Assembly: GCF_022700675.1 (NCBI RefSeq)
Contig: NZ_CP062182.1
Span: 2,976,001 to 3,040,000 of the forward strand
Reading direction: 5' to 3'
DNA from: Acinetobacter sp. ASP199
Lineage (GTDB): Bacteria; Pseudomonadota; Gammaproteobacteria; Pseudomonadales; Moraxellaceae
Length of the DNA stretch: 64,000 nucleotides
Position numbers and translations under genes: made by a program. Every line of letters begins with the position of its first letter. Position 1 is the stretch's first letter. This document shows positions 1 to 10,024 of the stretch, one piece after another. Under the pieces are notes generated by a model. The model had not been told where the DNA came from. It saw only the letters and a list, made by a program, of their open reading frames with translations, and ran no database searches.

Positions 1-1
1 G

Positions 2-112
2 CTTGCCAATGAACGGGCCAAAGCCAATGGTGTAGACCTTGGTTACAATGCTGAAGCAGAACAACAAAGCCTTGAGGCAATGTATGCCCTGTTGGCACGT
101 CGCCTGGCATAA
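2..112 (+). CDS. 3' end of an unidentified protein gene (truncated by window edge)
   Basis: An open frame runs from base 2 to a TAA at 110-112 and encodes the last 36 residues of a protein ending in LLARRLA. The tail is Ala/Leu/Glu rich and probably helical (it contains EQQSLEAMYALL). I do not recognise the family from this fragment. The next gene starts 81 bp downstream with its own ribosome site, so the two may or may not be co-transcribed. Confidence 0.55.
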   Translation, partial: LANERAKANGVDLGYNAEAEQQSLEAMYALLARRLA

Positions 113-193
113 AGAATATTTGCGCTATGCCACTCTGAGGGGGAGCGGAATAGTGCAAGAAATGATTGTTTAAGAAGAAATAAGGAGAATGAA

Positions 194-553
194 ATGGCTG
201 AGAACAACTGTCCATACTGCAACTATGACGAATATGATGTCATTACCAAAAATGACTTTGGTGTGGTGTTGCCTGAACCGAATTCATTGTCCCAAGGACA
301 TAGTGTGATCGTGCCACTGCGTCATGTGGCTTCCTTTTTTGAAATTACCGATAAAGAACGTAAAAGCCTGATGTCTTTGCTGGAACAGGCACGTAATGAA
401 CTGAATTTACGTTATCAGCCATCTGGCTTCCATGTAGGTTTTAATGATGGTGAGGTATTCAAAGAAAAGTCTGAACACCTGCATATTCACCTCATTCCAC
501 GTTATGAAGGCAAAGTACTGAAACTGGATGCCCGTTGGGGAATTGAAGACTAA
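194..553 (+). CDS. HIT family protein (histidine triad nucleotide-binding hydrolase)
   Basis: A 119-residue cytoplasmic protein. The histidine-triad signature HLHIHLIPR lies at residues 95-103, as in HIT hydrolases that cleave nucleoside phosphoramidates, dinucleotides or adenylylated substrates; the middle His would be the nucleophile. An N-terminal CPYC pair resembles the metal-binding Cys seen in many bacterial HIT proteins. The length is normal for a stand-alone HIT domain. The ATG at 194 follows TAAGGAGAATGA, a strong ribosome site. The gene ends at a clear hairpin terminator before mutY, so it is probably its own unit or the end of the upstream one. The substrate cannot be read from sequence. 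Confidence 0.92.
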   Translation: MAENNCPYCNYDEYDVITKNDFGVVLPEPNSLSQGHSVIVPLRHVASFFEITDKERKSLMSLLEQARNELNLRYQPSGFHVGFNDGEVFKEKSEHLHIHLIPRYEGKVLKLDARWGIED

Positions 554-581
554 AACAAGTTTTTAGATGACGTTTTACCAG

Positions 582-612
582 AGTGAATGAACTTCGGATC
601 ATTCACTTTTTT
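582..612 (+). terminator. Rho-independent terminator after HIT gene
   Basis: The arms AGTGAATGA (582-590) and TCATTCACT (599-607) are perfectly complementary around an 8-base loop and are followed by a T run. Confidence 0.8.
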
Positions 613-711
613 ATTGCCTGATTTCCCTATTTACCTTGATACACTTTTCACCGATTCCTTCAGCTGAATCAGCTATAATGCCTTCCTGTTTCCCAGCCCT
701 GTCCAGTATTC

Positions 712-1740
712 ATGTTTGTATTTTCAGATGCACTTTTAGAATGGTTTGATGTTCATGGCCGGCATGACTTGCCGTGGCAAGTGGCGGATGACCCATACAA
801 AGTCTGGGTATCTGAAATCATGCTGCAACAGACCCAGGTCAAAACGGTATTACAGTACTTTGACCGTTTTATTGCACGTTTCCCTACGGTTCAGGACTTG
901 GGAACCACGACTTGGGATGAGGTTGCACCTTACTGGGCTGGACTCGGCTATTATGCCCGGGCACGTAATCTGCATAAAGCAGCGGGAATTGTCGCTTCAC
1001 AAGGTCATTTTCCTGAAACCCTGGAAGAATGGATTGCACTGCCAGGTATTGGCCGCTCGACGGCTGGTGCATTGATGTCTTTAGGGCTACGTGAATACGG
1101 CGTGATTATGGATGGTAATGTCAAACGGGTTTTGTCACGTTTCTTTGCCATTGAAGATGATCTGTCCAAACCCATTCATGAACGTGCCATGTGGCAGCTG
1201 GCTGAAGAGTTGTGTCCTAACGAGCGCAATCATGACTATACCCAGGCGATTATGGATCTGGGAGCCACAGTTTGTACGCCCAAGAAACCGCTGTGCCTAT
1301 ATTGCCCGATGCAACAGCATTGCCAGGCACATCAACAAGGCTTAGAAAATGAATTGCCTTTTAAGAAAGCCAAAAAACCAGTACCAGTGAAATCTGCCCA
1401 GGTGCTGATCTTACAATGTGGTGATCAATGGCTGTGGCAGCAACGTCCCAATACTGGACTTTGGGGTGGTCTGTGGTGTCTGCCAATTATTGAAGAAGTA
1501 CATGAACTGGATGTATTAAAACAGAGCCTAGGCTTAAAACATTTCATACAAAAAGTCGAAATTTCGCATAGTTTTACCCATTTTACCTGGCAGCTGGAAG
1601 GCCTGGTATTTGCCATTGATGCTGATCTGCAAGAACATTTAGCCATTGAACTGAATGGCATCTGGCTGGAGCCAACCGCGGCAGTTCAGGCAGGCATCCC
1701 CACAGCAATGAAAAAATTGATCTCTGCAACTCAACTGTGA
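712..1740 (+). CDS. mutY: A/G-specific adenine DNA glycosylase MutY
   Basis: A 342-residue base excision repair enzyme that removes adenine mispaired with 8-oxoguanine. Visible family hallmarks are the catalytic Glu in SEIMLQQTQV (E35), the helix-hairpin-helix LPGIGRSTAG near residue 110, the catalytic Asp in MDGNVKRVLSR (D134), and the 4Fe-4S ligand pattern C-x6-C-x2-C-x5-C at C188, C195, C198 and C204. The C-terminal third is the NUDIX-like domain that recognises 8-oxoguanine (WLWQQRPNTGLWGGLW). The length is normal (E. coli MutY has 350). A TATAAT hexamer at 674-679 is a plausible -10; I see no good -35. A second base-repair gene, tag, lies 0.9 kb downstream on the same strand. Confidence 0.97.
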   Translation: MFVFSDALLEWFDVHGRHDLPWQVADDPYKVWVSEIMLQQTQVKTVLQYFDRFIARFPTVQDLGTTTWDEVAPYWAGLGYYARARNLHKAAGIVASQGHFPETLEEWIALPGIGRSTAGALMSLGLREYGVIMDGNVKRVLSRFFAIEDDLSKPIHERAMWQLAEELCPNERNHDYTQAIMDLGATVCTPKKPLCLYCPMQQHCQAHQQGLENELPFKKAKKPVPVKSAQVLILQCGDQWLWQQRPNTGLWGGLWCLPIIEEVHELDVLKQSLGLKHFIQKVEISHSFTHFTWQLEGLVFAIDADLQEHLAIELNGIWLEPTAAVQAGIPTAMKKLISATQL

Positions 1741-1811
1741 CATATTTAGAAATACGAGATTTTTAACTTCATAATTTTTGAACTTGATACAGGCGCACAA
1801 GGAAGGACGCT

Positions 1812-2354
1812 TTGCAGCATAATATTCGTTTTGCCATTATTTCTGTTTTAATGCTGCTATTGGCAGCGTGTAGCTCTACTCCCAAACAGCCGGGTTCTGC
1901 AATACTAAATCCGATTCTGGTACAGCAACTGAGGAATACATCAATGCCGTCCCGGCTGCCGATTCCGGTAGATAACATCAAGACACGCCAGCTCAAAGAT
2001 ACCTGGGGCGCTTCCCGTAGCAGTGGCCGCCTGCACGAAGGTATCGACATTATGGCTCCACGTGGAACCAAAGTCCTGAGTGCAACTGAAGGCCTGATTG
2101 CAGACTTACGCAATAACAATTTGGGTGGTAAAGTGATCTGGATACTCGGCCCGGGTGGAACCTGGCATTATTATGCGCATCTCGACGGGCATAAGCGCGG
2201 CTTGAGTGTCGGGGACTATGTCAAAAAAGGTCAGGTAATTGGCTATGTTGGCAATAGCGGCAATGCACGGCATACTGCGCCTCACCTGCATTATGGGCTT
2301 TATCTGCAGGGTAAAGGCCGTGGTGCAGTAAATCCCTATCCATATTTACGTTAA
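1812..2354 (+). CDS. M23 family peptidoglycan DD-metallopeptidase lipoprotein
   Basis: A 180-residue LytM/M23 endopeptidase. The N-terminus is a lipoprotein signal peptide with the lipobox LAAC, the acylated Cys being about residue 20, so the protein should be membrane anchored in the periplasm. The zinc site is intact: H75 and D79 in HEGID, and the HLH pair at 158-160 within HLHYGLYL. Intact ligands suggest an active enzyme rather than an EnvC/NlpD-type activator. The start appears to be TTG at 1812, just after AAGGAAGG; no in-frame ATG lies near enough to give the signal peptide. The closest described relatives are small M23 lipoproteins; the exact cleavage specificity is unknown. Confidence 0.9.
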   Translation: MQHNIRFAIISVLMLLLAACSSTPKQPGSAILNPILVQQLRNTSMPSRLPIPVDNIKTRQLKDTWGASRSSGRLHEGIDIMAPRGTKVLSATEGLIADLRNNNLGGKVIWILGPGGTWHYYAHLDGHKRGLSVGDYVKKGQVIGYVGNSGNARHTAPHLHYGLYLQGKGRGAVNPYPYLR

Positions 2355-2369
2355 TTTTAGGAAATGTAC

Positions 2370-2615
2370 ATGTCAGAAGCGTTGATCAACCGTCTGGTAG
2401 AATTTGCTGAGTCAGGCAATCAACAAAAAATCGTGCTCAATGACCAGACTTATCAGGGCTGGATTATGGAAATCACCGAAGATGCGCTTCTGATCAGTAC
2501 CGGTTATGCCGATAAGAACGGCAAAGATGCCTGGATCCAGTTTAGTGATCTGGAGCAGGCAGAGCTGTCTTACTGGGATAACCAGCAAGATCAATGGACC
2601 ATGTTTAAACTCTAA
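2370..2615 (+). CDS. Conserved small protein of unknown function (81 aa)
   Basis: A small acidic soluble protein with no signal peptide or membrane segment. Two ATGs are possible, at 2364 and 2370; I prefer 2370 because the AGGA at 2359-2362 is then 7 bases upstream, whereas it would touch the first ATG. The text (VLNDQTYQGWIMEITEDALLIST) looks like a beta-rich fold with alternating hydrophobic strands, somewhat like Sm/SH3-like barrels, but this is only an impression. It sits between the M23 lipoprotein gene (15 bp away) and tag (16 bp), so it is probably part of a short operon. No function assigned. Confidence 0.75.
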   Translation: MSEALINRLVEFAESGNQQKIVLNDQTYQGWIMEITEDALLISTGYADKNGKDAWIQFSDLEQAELSYWDNQQDQWTMFKL

Positions 2616-2631
2616 AAATAAGGAGCATCAC

Positions 2632-3213
2632 ATGACCATTCAACGCTGTGGCTGGTGCTCCGATAATTCTCTTTATATTGCATATCATGACCAGGAATGG
2701 GGTCAGGTTGTTCTGGATGAACCGTGTCTGTTTGAAATGCTGTGTCTGGAAGGACAGCAAGCAGGATTGGCCTGGATCACGGTCCTGAAAAAGCGTGAAG
2801 CTTACCGTGAACATTTCTTTCAATATTCTATTGCAACCATTGCTGCTTTTACAGATGAGCAACTCACAGCAAAACTGCAAGATGCGAGTCTGATCCGGCA
2901 TATCGGTAAACTGACAGCCATTCGGGATAATGCCCGCGCCTGGCAACAGCTGAAATCTCAAGGTCATGATGTGGTCGAGTGGCTGTGGTCTTTTGCCCAA
3001 CAGCCGCGTTTAAATAATGATGTGGCAGATTATCGTCAGGCTCCGGCACAGACCATTGAAAGCCAGCAGATGTCCAAAGCCTTAAAAAAAGCCGGTTTCA
3101 GATTTGTTGGTCCAACGATCTGTTATGCCTTTATGCAGGCAGTCGGCATGGTGGATGATCATGAAAACCACTGTCACTTTAAAACAAGATCCTCCCATTC
3201 AAATAAGAGCTGA
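2632..3213 (+). CDS. tag: DNA-3-methyladenine glycosylase I (Tag)
   Basis: A 193-residue constitutive alkylation-repair glycosylase. The N-terminus [20 protein letters not shown] matches the Tag family, with the zinc ligands Cys near residue 6 and His near 19. The C-terminal DHENHC supplies the second His and Cys (H-x3-C), completing the Tag zinc site. The frame is open further upstream (from 2506), but the ATG at 2632 follows an AAGGAG site and gives the normal Tag length. It ends 4 bp before the alcohol dehydrogenase start, so the two genes are probably translated from one message. Confidence 0.95.
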   Translation: MTIQRCGWCSDNSLYIAYHDQEWGQVVLDEPCLFEMLCLEGQQAGLAWITVLKKREAYREHFFQYSIATIAAFTDEQLTAKLQDASLIRHIGKLTAIRDNARAWQQLKSQGHDVVEWLWSFAQQPRLNNDVADYRQAPAQTIESQQMSKALKKAGFRFVGPTICYAFMQAVGMVDDHENHCHFKTRSSHSNKS

Positions 3214-3217
3214 ATCT

Positions 3218-4240
3218 ATGTCCAATAATACCATTCATGCCTATGCCGCGATGGCTGCAGGTGCAGCCCTGGAACCTTATCAATTCGATGCAGGTGAGCT
3301 TCAGCCACATCAGGTCGAAGTCAAAGTTGAATATTGCGGCCTGTGCCATTCCGATATTTCAGTACTCAATAATGATTGGGGATCTTCGGTCTATCCTGTT
3401 GTAGCCGGCCATGAAATTATCGGGACAATTACACAACTGGGCTCTGAAGCCAAAGGTTTAAAGGTCGGTCAGCGTGTCGGCATTGGCTGGACAGCAGAAA
3501 GTTGCCAGCATTGTGACCCGTGTATTTCAGGTCAACAGGTCATGTGTACCGGTGGTCAGGTGGCGACGATTGTTGGTCATGCTGGCGGTTTTGCCGATAA
3601 AGTCCGTGCTGGCTGGCAGTGGGCAATTCCTCTTCCTGAAGATCTGGATCCGACCAGTGCCGGCCCCCTGCTCTGCGGCGGGATTACCGTATTTGATCCG
3701 ATTCTAAAACATCAGATTCAGGCCATTCACCATGTCGGGGTCATCGGTATTGGTGGTTTAGGTCATATCGCCATTAAACTGCTCAAAGCCTGGGGCTGTG
3801 AGATCACTGCTTTTACCTCCAACCTGGATAAAACCGATGAACTCAAAGCCATGGGCGCGGATCATGTGGTAAATAGCCGCGATCCGGCAGCGATTAAAAA
3901 GCTTCGTGGTAAATTCGATTTGCTGCTCAGTACCGTGAATGTCACTTTAGACTGGCAGGCTTATCTGGCGACCCTGGCGCCGAATGGCACCGTGCATATG
4001 CTGGGCTTACCTCTGGAGCCGATGCAGATCTCAGCTGGCTCATTAATTGGCGGTGCCAAATCCGTGACTGGTTCACCGACAGGTTCTCCAGCAGCTTTAC
4101 GTCAGTTACTGAAGTTTGCTGCGCGTAAAAATATTGCACCACAAATTGAATTATTTCCAATGTCAGATATCAATGCAGCGATTGAACGCCTGCATTCTGG
4201 CAAGGCACGATACCGGATTGTGCTCAAAGCAGATTTTTAA
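3218..4240 (+). CDS. Zinc-dependent NAD(P) alcohol dehydrogenase (CAD/YahK-like)
   Basis: A 340-residue medium-chain dehydrogenase. Catalytic zinc ligands are in CGLCHSD and GHEIIG; the structural zinc lobe is C-x2-C-x2-C-x7-C ([16 protein letters not shown]), and the Rossmann motif is [11 protein letters not shown]. The overall pattern fits the cinnamyl-alcohol-dehydrogenase/YahK branch, usually NADPH-dependent aldehyde reductases with broad specificity. The frame is open upstream into tag, but the ATG at 3218 gives the family N-terminus and the tightest spacing after tag. Its stop overlaps the stop of the convergent MocR gene (4237). Physiological substrate unknown. Confidence 0.92.
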   Translation: MSNNTIHAYAAMAAGAALEPYQFDAGELQPHQVEVKVEYCGLCHSDISVLNNDWGSSVYPVVAGHEIIGTITQLGSEAKGLKVGQRVGIGWTAESCQHCDPCISGQQVMCTGGQVATIVGHAGGFADKVRAGWQWAIPLPEDLDPTSAGPLLCGGITVFDPILKHQIQAIHHVGVIGIGGLGHIAIKLLKAWGCEITAFTSNLDKTDELKAMGADHVVNSRDPAAIKKLRGKFDLLLSTVNVTLDWQAYLATLAPNGTVHMLGLPLEPMQISAGSLIGGAKSVTGSPTGSPAALRQLLKFAARKNIAPQIELFPMSDINAAIERLHSGKARYRIVLKADF

Positions 4241-5679
4241 GGCTTCTCGCTCAATTTTTGTTTCACCCAATCTGCCAAGCACTGAATCGCCTGGCAGATC
4301 TCCTCGGATAATTCATGCCCTGCATTGAAGCGTACACAATTGTTATAACGGGCATCTTCACCAAAGACCAAACCCGGCACAATATTAATGCCTTGGCGCT
4401 GAGCAAAATCATATATCTCGATACTATCAATTTCTTCAGGAAACTGTAGCCAAAGCACATAACCACCCGCAGGTTGACTGATGCCTATCGGGATCCCTGA
4501 AAATGCCTTATGAATATATTGCCGATAGGCTTGAACTTGTTGTTTTAATATGGGTTTTAATTGGTTTAAATGCTTTCGATACTCACGACTATGGATTAAA
4601 TCGGCCAAGCCCAATTGCAATGGGGTATTCACAATGACATTTTGTAGCATGATTTTGGCATGTAAATGCTGTAAGCGTTCCGGTAAACAAAACCACCCCA
4701 CACGATAGGCCGATGACAAGGATTTAGACACTGAGCCACAGTACACCACATAGCCGGCACGATCCCAATATTGAATGGGTAAAGGACGCTGCTCTGCATA
4801 GGTACATTCTGCGTAAATATCATCTTCAATAATGGTGCATTGATATTTTTCAGCGAGTTTTGCGATCTGCTCTTTTTCGGCATGACTTAAACAAAAACCA
4901 AGTGGATTTTGATAATTTGCCGTCAACAAACATACTTTCGCATTCGGCTGCTGCATAGCCTGTTCCAAACGGGCAAGATCAAAACCTGCTGTATTTGCAG
5001 GAATCTCAATGATTTTTCGCTTTAATAAGGCTAATAACTGCAACTGACCGTTGTAGTTGGGCGTTGGCACAATGACAGCATCATTGATGTCTGTCAGGTT
5101 TTGTAACAGTACCGACAACGCTGGCATACAGCCATTACTGATATAAATTTGCGACGGTGCAATAAAAAAACCATCTTCCGACCAATGCGCTGAAAGTGCT
5201 TGCCTGAGACTCAAATGACCTTGCCGGTCGCTATATAAAAAATCTTCCGGTTTGGCATGTTTTAACGCACGTTGCACTGAACGACGCAGTGCCTGTACCG
5301 GAATTAAACTTGGAGACAGTTGAATTGAACCAAGCTGAATCAATTGGCTGTTGATTGCTGCTTGTTGAATTTGAATTTGTAAATCTAAATTCGATACCTC
5401 CTTGGCAGAGGCAGAAAAGTCAGGATGCTTGGGTAAGCTTAAGGCGGTTTCATTTTGAGGCGCTTTAACAAAATAGCCCACTTTTTCTTTTGCCTCAATC
5501 CATCCTTGCGCTTCAAGCAACGCATAGCAACTCTTTATGGTATTTAAACTGACCTGATGTTGCAGCGCAAATTGACGAAGTGAGTTTAAGCGTTGCCCCT
5601 GCTGCAGCTCGCCGGACTGAATTTTTTCCATCATGCTATTGGCAAGCTGTTGATACCCAAACTTTAAAACTGTACCCAT
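4237..5679 (-). CDS. MocR-type transcriptional regulator (GntR wHTH fused to aminotransferase domain)
   Basis: A 480-residue PdxR/GabR-type regulator. Residues 1-75 form a GntR winged helix. From about 100 onward it is a fold-type I aminotransferase domain, with NPLG at 258-261, the Asp of EDD at 286-287 and the PLP lysine in GSVSKSLSS (K319). Such proteins normally sense PLP or an amino-compound and control a neighbouring metabolic or transport gene. The neighbour it diverges from here is an uncharacterised lipoprotein. Two direct repeats of CTGTACCCAT precede it, one covering its own start codon, which suggests autoregulation. Its 3' end overlaps that of the convergent alcohol dehydrogenase by 4 bases. 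Confidence 0.93.
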   Translation of the reverse strand: MGTVLKFGYQQLANSMMEKIQSGELQQGQRLNSLRQFALQHQVSLNTIKSCYALLEAQGWIEAKEKVGYFVKAPQNETALSLPKHPDFSASAKEVSNLDLQIQIQQAAINSQLIQLGSIQLSPSLIPVQALRRSVQRALKHAKPEDFLYSDRQGHLSLRQALSAHWSEDGFFIAPSQIYISNGCMPALSVLLQNLTDINDAVIVPTPNYNGQLQLLALLKRKIIEIPANTAGFDLARLEQAMQQPNAKVCLLTANYQNPLGFCLSHAEKEQIAKLAEKYQCTIIEDDIYAECTYAEQRPLPIQYWDRAGYVVYCGSVSKSLSSAYRVGWFCLPERLQHLHAKIMLQNVIVNTPLQLGLADLIHSREYRKHLNQLKPILKQQVQAYRQYIHKAFSGIPIGISQPAGGYVLWLQFPEEIDSIEIYDFAQRQGINIVPGLVFGEDARYNNCVRFNAGHELSEEICQAIQCLADWVKQKLSEKP

Positions 5680-5708
5680 TTTTTAAATTTTCTTGTAGCT
5701 GTACCCAT
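5670..5708. promoter_or_regulatory. Paired direct repeats, probable MocR binding site
   Basis: CTGTACCCAT occurs at 5670-5679 and again at 5699-5708, 29 bp apart in the same orientation. MocR family regulators typically bind direct repeats near their own promoter. The first copy contains the reverse complement of the regulator's ATG. The pairing is seen; the function is inferred. Confidence 0.5.
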
Positions 5709-5769
5709 CAACTTAACACATCTATGCTGAATGCCATATCAATAACAGGAATTTACGGAAGGGGAGCTC

Positions 5770-6168
5770 ATGTATCATTTTTTCAAAATCACACTATTGG
5801 GTAGTATGCTAACCTTGATGGGTTGTGAACCAAACAGCATGTCAGCAGCGGATCAGCAACGGCATTTGATCTGTAAATCACTAATCCAAGGTTTCCTGAA
5901 CACACAACAGTTAGCGCATTATCAAATTACCCAAAATGCGGCTAACCAAACCACAGCTCAACGTCACTATGTTGCACAGCCCAACACGACACAAGCACTC
6001 ATGCCTCAGCAACAGAAATTAAGCTTTCTATGTACACAGCAAGCACAACAAATCGCGGTCAGCTTGATTGACCCTACCGCAGGACAAACCCAGATGATTT
6101 TGACCTTGAATCTGCCACCGGCATCTCATATGAAACGCCTAACGGCTTATGCCCTAGCACAAGACTAA
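5770..6168 (+). CDS. Putative small lipoprotein of unknown function
   Basis: A 132-residue protein with a signal peptide ending in a lipobox-like LMGC (Cys about residue 18), followed by a Gln-rich soluble region (QQLAHYQITQN, QTTAQRHY). I recognise no domain. The start at 5770 follows GGAAGGGGAGC. It diverges from the MocR regulator and shares its upstream region, so it is the obvious candidate target. It ends 21 bp before the convergent START-domain gene; no hairpin terminator is evident between them. Confidence 0.7.
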   Translation: MYHFFKITLLGSMLTLMGCEPNSMSAADQQRHLICKSLIQGFLNTQQLAHYQITQNAANQTTAQRHYVAQPNTTQALMPQQQKLSFLCTQQAQQIAVSLIDPTAGQTQMILTLNLPPASHMKRLTAYALAQD

Positions 6169-6189
6169 GGCATCTAGAGCATCGTAGGT

Positions 6190-6834
6190 TTACTTCAAGG
6201 CTTCAGGTAAAGGCAAATAATGCTTTTGTATGCTGAGCTGTTTTTTCATTTTTTGTAGCATCTGATAGGGCTGCTGCTGCACGAACATATTGACAAAGGT
6301 CAGCGGAATTGAGCCTTCAGGGTCGGCATAACCATAGGTGGACACTTTAACCTGATTGGGCGCTAATTTTTGAAATGTCCAATCGCCTTCATAATGGGTT
6401 AAACGGACATAATTGGGATTTAAAGGATAGCCTTTTTGCACTGCCTTGTTTTTAATGGTGATTATTCCTTTGGCATCCTTGCTCATTTTCCCTTGCACCA
6501 CCAAATCACGGTCTTTTAACGGAAATGGAAAATCCAGCACCATATATAAAGTAAAGTCACCTTTACGATCATCACGCGACAAGACCTTAATGCTGCCCAT
6601 ATACGGCACCCATTTCACGGCATTATCGACATCTAAAATTAAAGATGCAGCTTGTTCAATCGGGACATCATAGGTCGTTTCTGCTTTATACAAAAAGACC
6701 GGATTTTTCGCATCTTGAAAGGTCCACACTTTAATGTTGTTTTTATTAATGCTCAGCCGTGCGTTATCTACCGGCGTGGACTGTGCTGTGGCTGCAAGCG
6801 CCACAGCACAGCACATGAATATGACTTTTTTCAT
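6190..6834 (-). CDS. Secreted START domain-containing protein
   Basis: A 214-residue protein with an N-terminal signal peptide (MKKVIFMCCAVALAATAQS) and no obvious anchor, so probably periplasmic. The body resembles the bacterial START/SRPBCC fold: strand-rich text with YDVPIEQAASLILDVDNAVKWVPYM, then DFPFPLKDRDLVV and LTHYEGDWTFQKL. START folds bind lipids or other hydrophobic ligands. Proteins of this length are common in Acinetobacter and Pseudomonas without a known ligand. It lies 67 bp downstream of dapB on the same strand and may be read from the dapB transcript. Confidence 0.82.
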   Translation of the reverse strand: MKKVIFMCCAVALAATAQSTPVDNARLSINKNNIKVWTFQDAKNPVFLYKAETTYDVPIEQAASLILDVDNAVKWVPYMGSIKVLSRDDRKGDFTLYMVLDFPFPLKDRDLVVQGKMSKDAKGIITIKNKAVQKGYPLNPNYVRLTHYEGDWTFQKLAPNQVKVSTYGYADPEGSIPLTFVNMFVQQQPYQMLQKMKKQLSIQKHYLPLPEALK

Positions 6835-6901
6835 TCCGTTGTCGTCTTCTAATTTTTGTTTTAGGTTTTAATTATTATTTATAAATGATTTTGAGCAATA
6901 T

Positions 6902-7723
6902 TTATACTGAAATATCGTTAAAACCAAGTACGTCTTTCATATCATATTTGCGCGCATCACGACCGACCACCCAGGCAGCAGCACGAACGGCACCAGAAGC
7001 AAAGTTCATCCGGTTAGTCGCTTTATGGGTAATTTCAACACGTTCACCATCTGCAATAAACATTGCAGTATGTTCACCCACGATGTCACCACCGCGAATC
7101 GTTTGGAAACCAATGCTTTGACGTTCACGTGGACCTGTATGCCCTTCACGATGATAAACAGCATCTTGTTTTAAATCGCGGCCTAGCGCATCCGCAATGG
7201 CTTCGCCCCACATTAATGCTGTACCCGATGGTGCATCAACTTTATGGCGGTGATGTGCTTCAATGACCTCAATATCTACTGTATCGCCGAAGACTTTAGA
7301 AGCAAGTTCAAGGAGCTTGATCGATACGTTCACACCCACTGAGTAGTTTGCTGCATAGACTACAGGTGTTTCTGTTGCAGACTCATCAACATAGGCTTTT
7401 TGTTCATCGTTTAGGCCTGTCGTGCCAATCACAATCGCAACACCATGGTCACGACAAATTTTAAGGTGATTCACGGTCGCAGCTGGTGCGGTGAAGTCGA
7501 TCACGACATCACAATCCTTCACGACCTCTTCTAAACTGCCAACAACCTTGACACCATTTGCTCCAATGCCTGCGAGTTCACCGGCATCTGCACCTAAAAG
7601 TGTGCTTTCAGGGCGTTCAACTGCTGCGCCCAATTGATAGCCGGCTTCTTTCACTGCCTGAATAAGGATGCGTCCCATACGGCCGCCTGCCCCTAAAATT
7701 CCAATGCGTGGTGTCGCTGACAT
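6902..7723 (-). CDS. dapB: 4-hydroxy-tetrahydrodipicolinate reductase (DapB)
   Basis: A 273-residue NAD(P)H-dependent enzyme of the diaminopimelate/lysine pathway that supplies meso-DAP to peptidoglycan. The nucleotide-binding motif [11 protein letters not shown] is at the N-terminus, and the catalytic/substrate motif [16 protein letters not shown] is in the middle, exactly as in E. coli DapB. The frame extends to 7807, but the ATG at 7723 gives MSATPRIGI, the family length, and has AGGA a few bases upstream. Mpl, which recycles DAP-containing tripeptide, is elsewhere in the window. Confidence 0.97.
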   Translation of the reverse strand: MSATPRIGILGAGGRMGRILIQAVKEAGYQLGAAVERPESTLLGADAGELAGIGANGVKVVGSLEEVVKDCDVVIDFTAPAATVNHLKICRDHGVAIVIGTTGLNDEQKAYVDESATETPVVYAANYSVGVNVSIKLLELASKVFGDTVDIEVIEAHHRHKVDAPSGTALMWGEAIADALGRDLKQDAVYHREGHTGPRERQSIGFQTIRGGDIVGEHTAMFIADGERVEITHKATNRMNFASGAVRAAAWVVGRDARKYDMKDVLGFNDISV

Positions 7724-7944
7724 AACGTAGTCCTGATATTGATTCGAAATTGTTCTTACTATAGCAAAACTCGCTCCTAACACTAAGATTGATCGCATAA
7801 AAATCAATGAAAAGAATTAAAGAAGATCATGAGCGTTTTTGATATGCAGGAAATGTTTAATTAAATTCTAAAGAGTCGGCTTTCTATAAAATATTGGGCA
7901 AGCTGTTTTTCCTGTATACAATACGAGCTCAGGATTAAAAATAT

Positions 7945-7970
7945 AAAAAGCCCATAGGATAACCATGGGC
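7945..7970 (-). terminator. Terminator downstream of dps
   Basis: On the - strand GCCCAT and ATGGGC form a hairpin (7950-7970) with a short inner GG/CC pair, followed by a T run (7945-7949). It lies 66 bp after the dps stop. Confidence 0.65.
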
Positions 7971-8036
7971 CAGTTGTATGAGAGCAATACTTTGGAAATA
8001 GAAAACTAAAAATTCAGCTATGAATATCTGAAAGAT

Positions 8037-8510
8037 TTACTCTTCTAACAGACTTCTTAACATCCAGGCTGTTTTCTCGTGCACATTTAGACGTTGAGTC
8101 AGGATATCTGCAGTTGGCTGGTCATTTGCCTGATCTACAATGTCAAACATGCTTCTTGCGGTACGGGCAACCGTCTCATGGGCATTGACCAGTAAGCGAA
8201 TCATTTCTTCCGCTTTAGGAACACCTTCAATTTCCTCAATAGAAGTCAGCTTTGCAAACTGCTGATAGGTTCCTGGTGTAGGAAAGCCCAAAGAACGGAT
8301 CCGTTCTGCAATAATGTCTAAAGCATTCCACTGTTCGGTATATTGCTGCATGAACATGTTATGTAGAGTATTAAATTGCGGGCCGGTGACATTCCAGTGA
8401 AAGTTATGGGTCATTAAATATAAGGTGTAGCTATCGGCAAGTAGTCTGGATAGACCTTCTACAATTTCCGCTCTGTCTTCGGCTGAAATACCAATATTTA
8501 CTTTTATCAT
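8037..8510 (-). CDS. dps: Dps-family DNA-binding ferritin-like protein
   Basis: A 157-residue Dps/ferritin-like protein that would form a 12-mer storing iron and protecting DNA from peroxide. The ferroxidase signature is visible: [12 protein letters not shown] followed by the [17 protein letters not shown] helix. The frame is open to 8594, but the start at 8510 (MIKVNIGIS) has AAGGT upstream and gives a normal Dps length; the extra N-terminal residues look non-conserved. It lies between dapB and dnaJ, all on the - strand, with its own terminator, so it is probably an independent stress-induced unit. Confidence 0.93.
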   Translation of the reverse strand: MIKVNIGISAEDRAEIVEGLSRLLADSYTLYLMTHNFHWNVTGPQFNTLHNMFMQQYTEQWNALDIIAERIRSLGFPTPGTYQQFAKLTSIEEIEGVPKAEEMIRLLVNAHETVARTARSMFDIVDQANDQPTADILTQRLNVHEKTAWMLRSLLEE

Positions 8511-8766
8511 CTCGGTTACCTTAAATTTTAGAAAATTATGCGTCATCAACTTCTTTATTCTTATAATCAGTTTAGCTACTTCAACAAATTGCAAAAGATG
8601 AGATCAGTATCATTTATGTTAGCTTTGTTGAAATAACAGAATAAGTTCAAGCCACAGGAATATAAAGTAAGACAGAAGCTTTACTGAATAGTGAACTTAT
8701 ACAGAAACCTGAGGAAGATACCAATTTTTTCTTTTTAAAAAGCGGTGAACTGTAAAGCTGAGATAT

Positions 8767-8790
8767 AAAAAAGGACGCCTGAGCGTCCTT
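8767..8790 (-). terminator. Terminator downstream of dnaJ
   Basis: AAGGACGC (8771-8778), loop CTGA, GCGTCCTT (8783-8790). A tract of six A residues on the + strand (8767-8772) gives the T run for - strand transcripts. The hairpin is usable in both directions. Confidence 0.8.
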
Positions 8791-8806
8791 TTCTATTCTC
8801 ATTCAA

Positions 8807-9919
8807 TTAGTCAAACAGACGATCAAAGAATGATTTTTTCTTCGGTGAAGATTGGCTACCTTCCCCATCCATTGAGGCTTGCAACTCTTTCAGCAATTCA
8901 CGCTGACGTGCCGTCAGGTTTACTGGTGTTTCAACCACAATCCGGCATAACAGGTCACCAGTCATGCTGGTACGAACAGGTTTTACCCCCTTACCACGTA
9001 AACGGAATAATTTACCGGTTTGGGTACCTTCCGGGATTTTCAGGCTGACACGGCCATCCAGGGTTGGGATTTCAATCTCTTTACCCAATGCAGCATCAGC
9101 AATTGAAACAGGCACATCCATATACAGGTCAGCGCCATCACGCTGGAAGATCTCGTGCTCACGCACTACCACTTCTACGTACAGATCGCCAGATTGACCA
9201 TCACGGATCGCTTCACCCTTACCGGTTAAACGTACGCGGTCGCCATTGTCCACACCAGCTGGAATGGTAACTTCCAGGGTTTGCTGACGATCAGATACGC
9301 CCGAACCATGACATTTATTACATGGATTCTTGATGATCTTGCCTTGACCACGACAGGTGCTACAGGTTTGCTGTACAGAGAAAAACCCCTGCTGCATACG
9401 TACCTGGCCCGCACCATGACAGGTCGGACAAGTTTCCACATCATTCGGATTTTTAGAGCCTTTACCATCACAGGCATCACATGGTGCAGGCGCAGTGAAG
9501 GTAATCGTTTTCTTGACGCCTTTGACTGCTTCTTCCAGACTCAGTTCCATCACATAACGTAAGTCAGAACCACGACGCGCACGTTGTTGCTGACGACCGC
9601 CACCAAATGCCCCACCAAAGATGTCACCGAACTGGCTGAAAATATCTTCTGCGCTAAAACCACCGCCGAAGCCGCCACCGCCGCCCATACCACCTTCAAA
9701 GGCCTGATGGCCCATACGGTCGTACATGCTGCGCTTTTCGCTGTCAGACAGTACTTCATAAGCTTCTGAAGCTTCCTTAAACTTTTCTTCAGCTTCTGGA
9801 TTGTCAGGGTTGCGGTCTGGATGATATTTCATCGCCAACTTACGGTAGGCTTTTTTAATCTCATCATCACTAGCGGTTTTAGCAACACCCAAAACCTCAT
9901 AATAATCACGTTTAGCCAT
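8807..9919 (-). CDS. dnaJ: Chaperone protein DnaJ
   Basis: A 370-residue type I J-domain co-chaperone of DnaK. The J domain with the HPD triad (KYHPDRN) is at residues 1-70, followed by a Gly/Phe-rich linker ([12 protein letters not shown]). Four zinc-finger repeats follow: [24 protein letters not shown] and CNKCHGSG. Then comes the C-terminal substrate-binding domain. The length is normal. dnaK is not adjacent on the upstream side, where a small membrane protein gene lies 105 bp away. A hairpin terminator follows the stop. Confidence 0.98.
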   Translation of the reverse strand: MAKRDYYEVLGVAKTASDDEIKKAYRKLAMKYHPDRNPDNPEAEEKFKEASEAYEVLSDSEKRSMYDRMGHQAFEGGMGGGGGFGGGFSAEDIFSQFGDIFGGAFGGGRQQQRARRGSDLRYVMELSLEEAVKGVKKTITFTAPAPCDACDGKGSKNPNDVETCPTCHGAGQVRMQQGFFSVQQTCSTCRGQGKIIKNPCNKCHGSGVSDRQQTLEVTIPAGVDNGDRVRLTGKGEAIRDGQSGDLYVEVVVREHEIFQRDGADLYMDVPVSIADAALGKEIEIPTLDGRVSLKIPEGTQTGKLFRLRGKGVKPVRTSMTGDLLCRIVVETPVNLTARQRELLKELQASMDGEGSQSSPKKKSFFDRLFD

Positions 9920-10024
9920 GTCTGGCGATGCTCCTCACGGAATTTTATTTAATACTCAACTGTGGTCTGAAATTGGGGGTCAAACCAGTTTTTACAAGGG
10001 GGAATCTGAAAAAAAATCGAAAGC

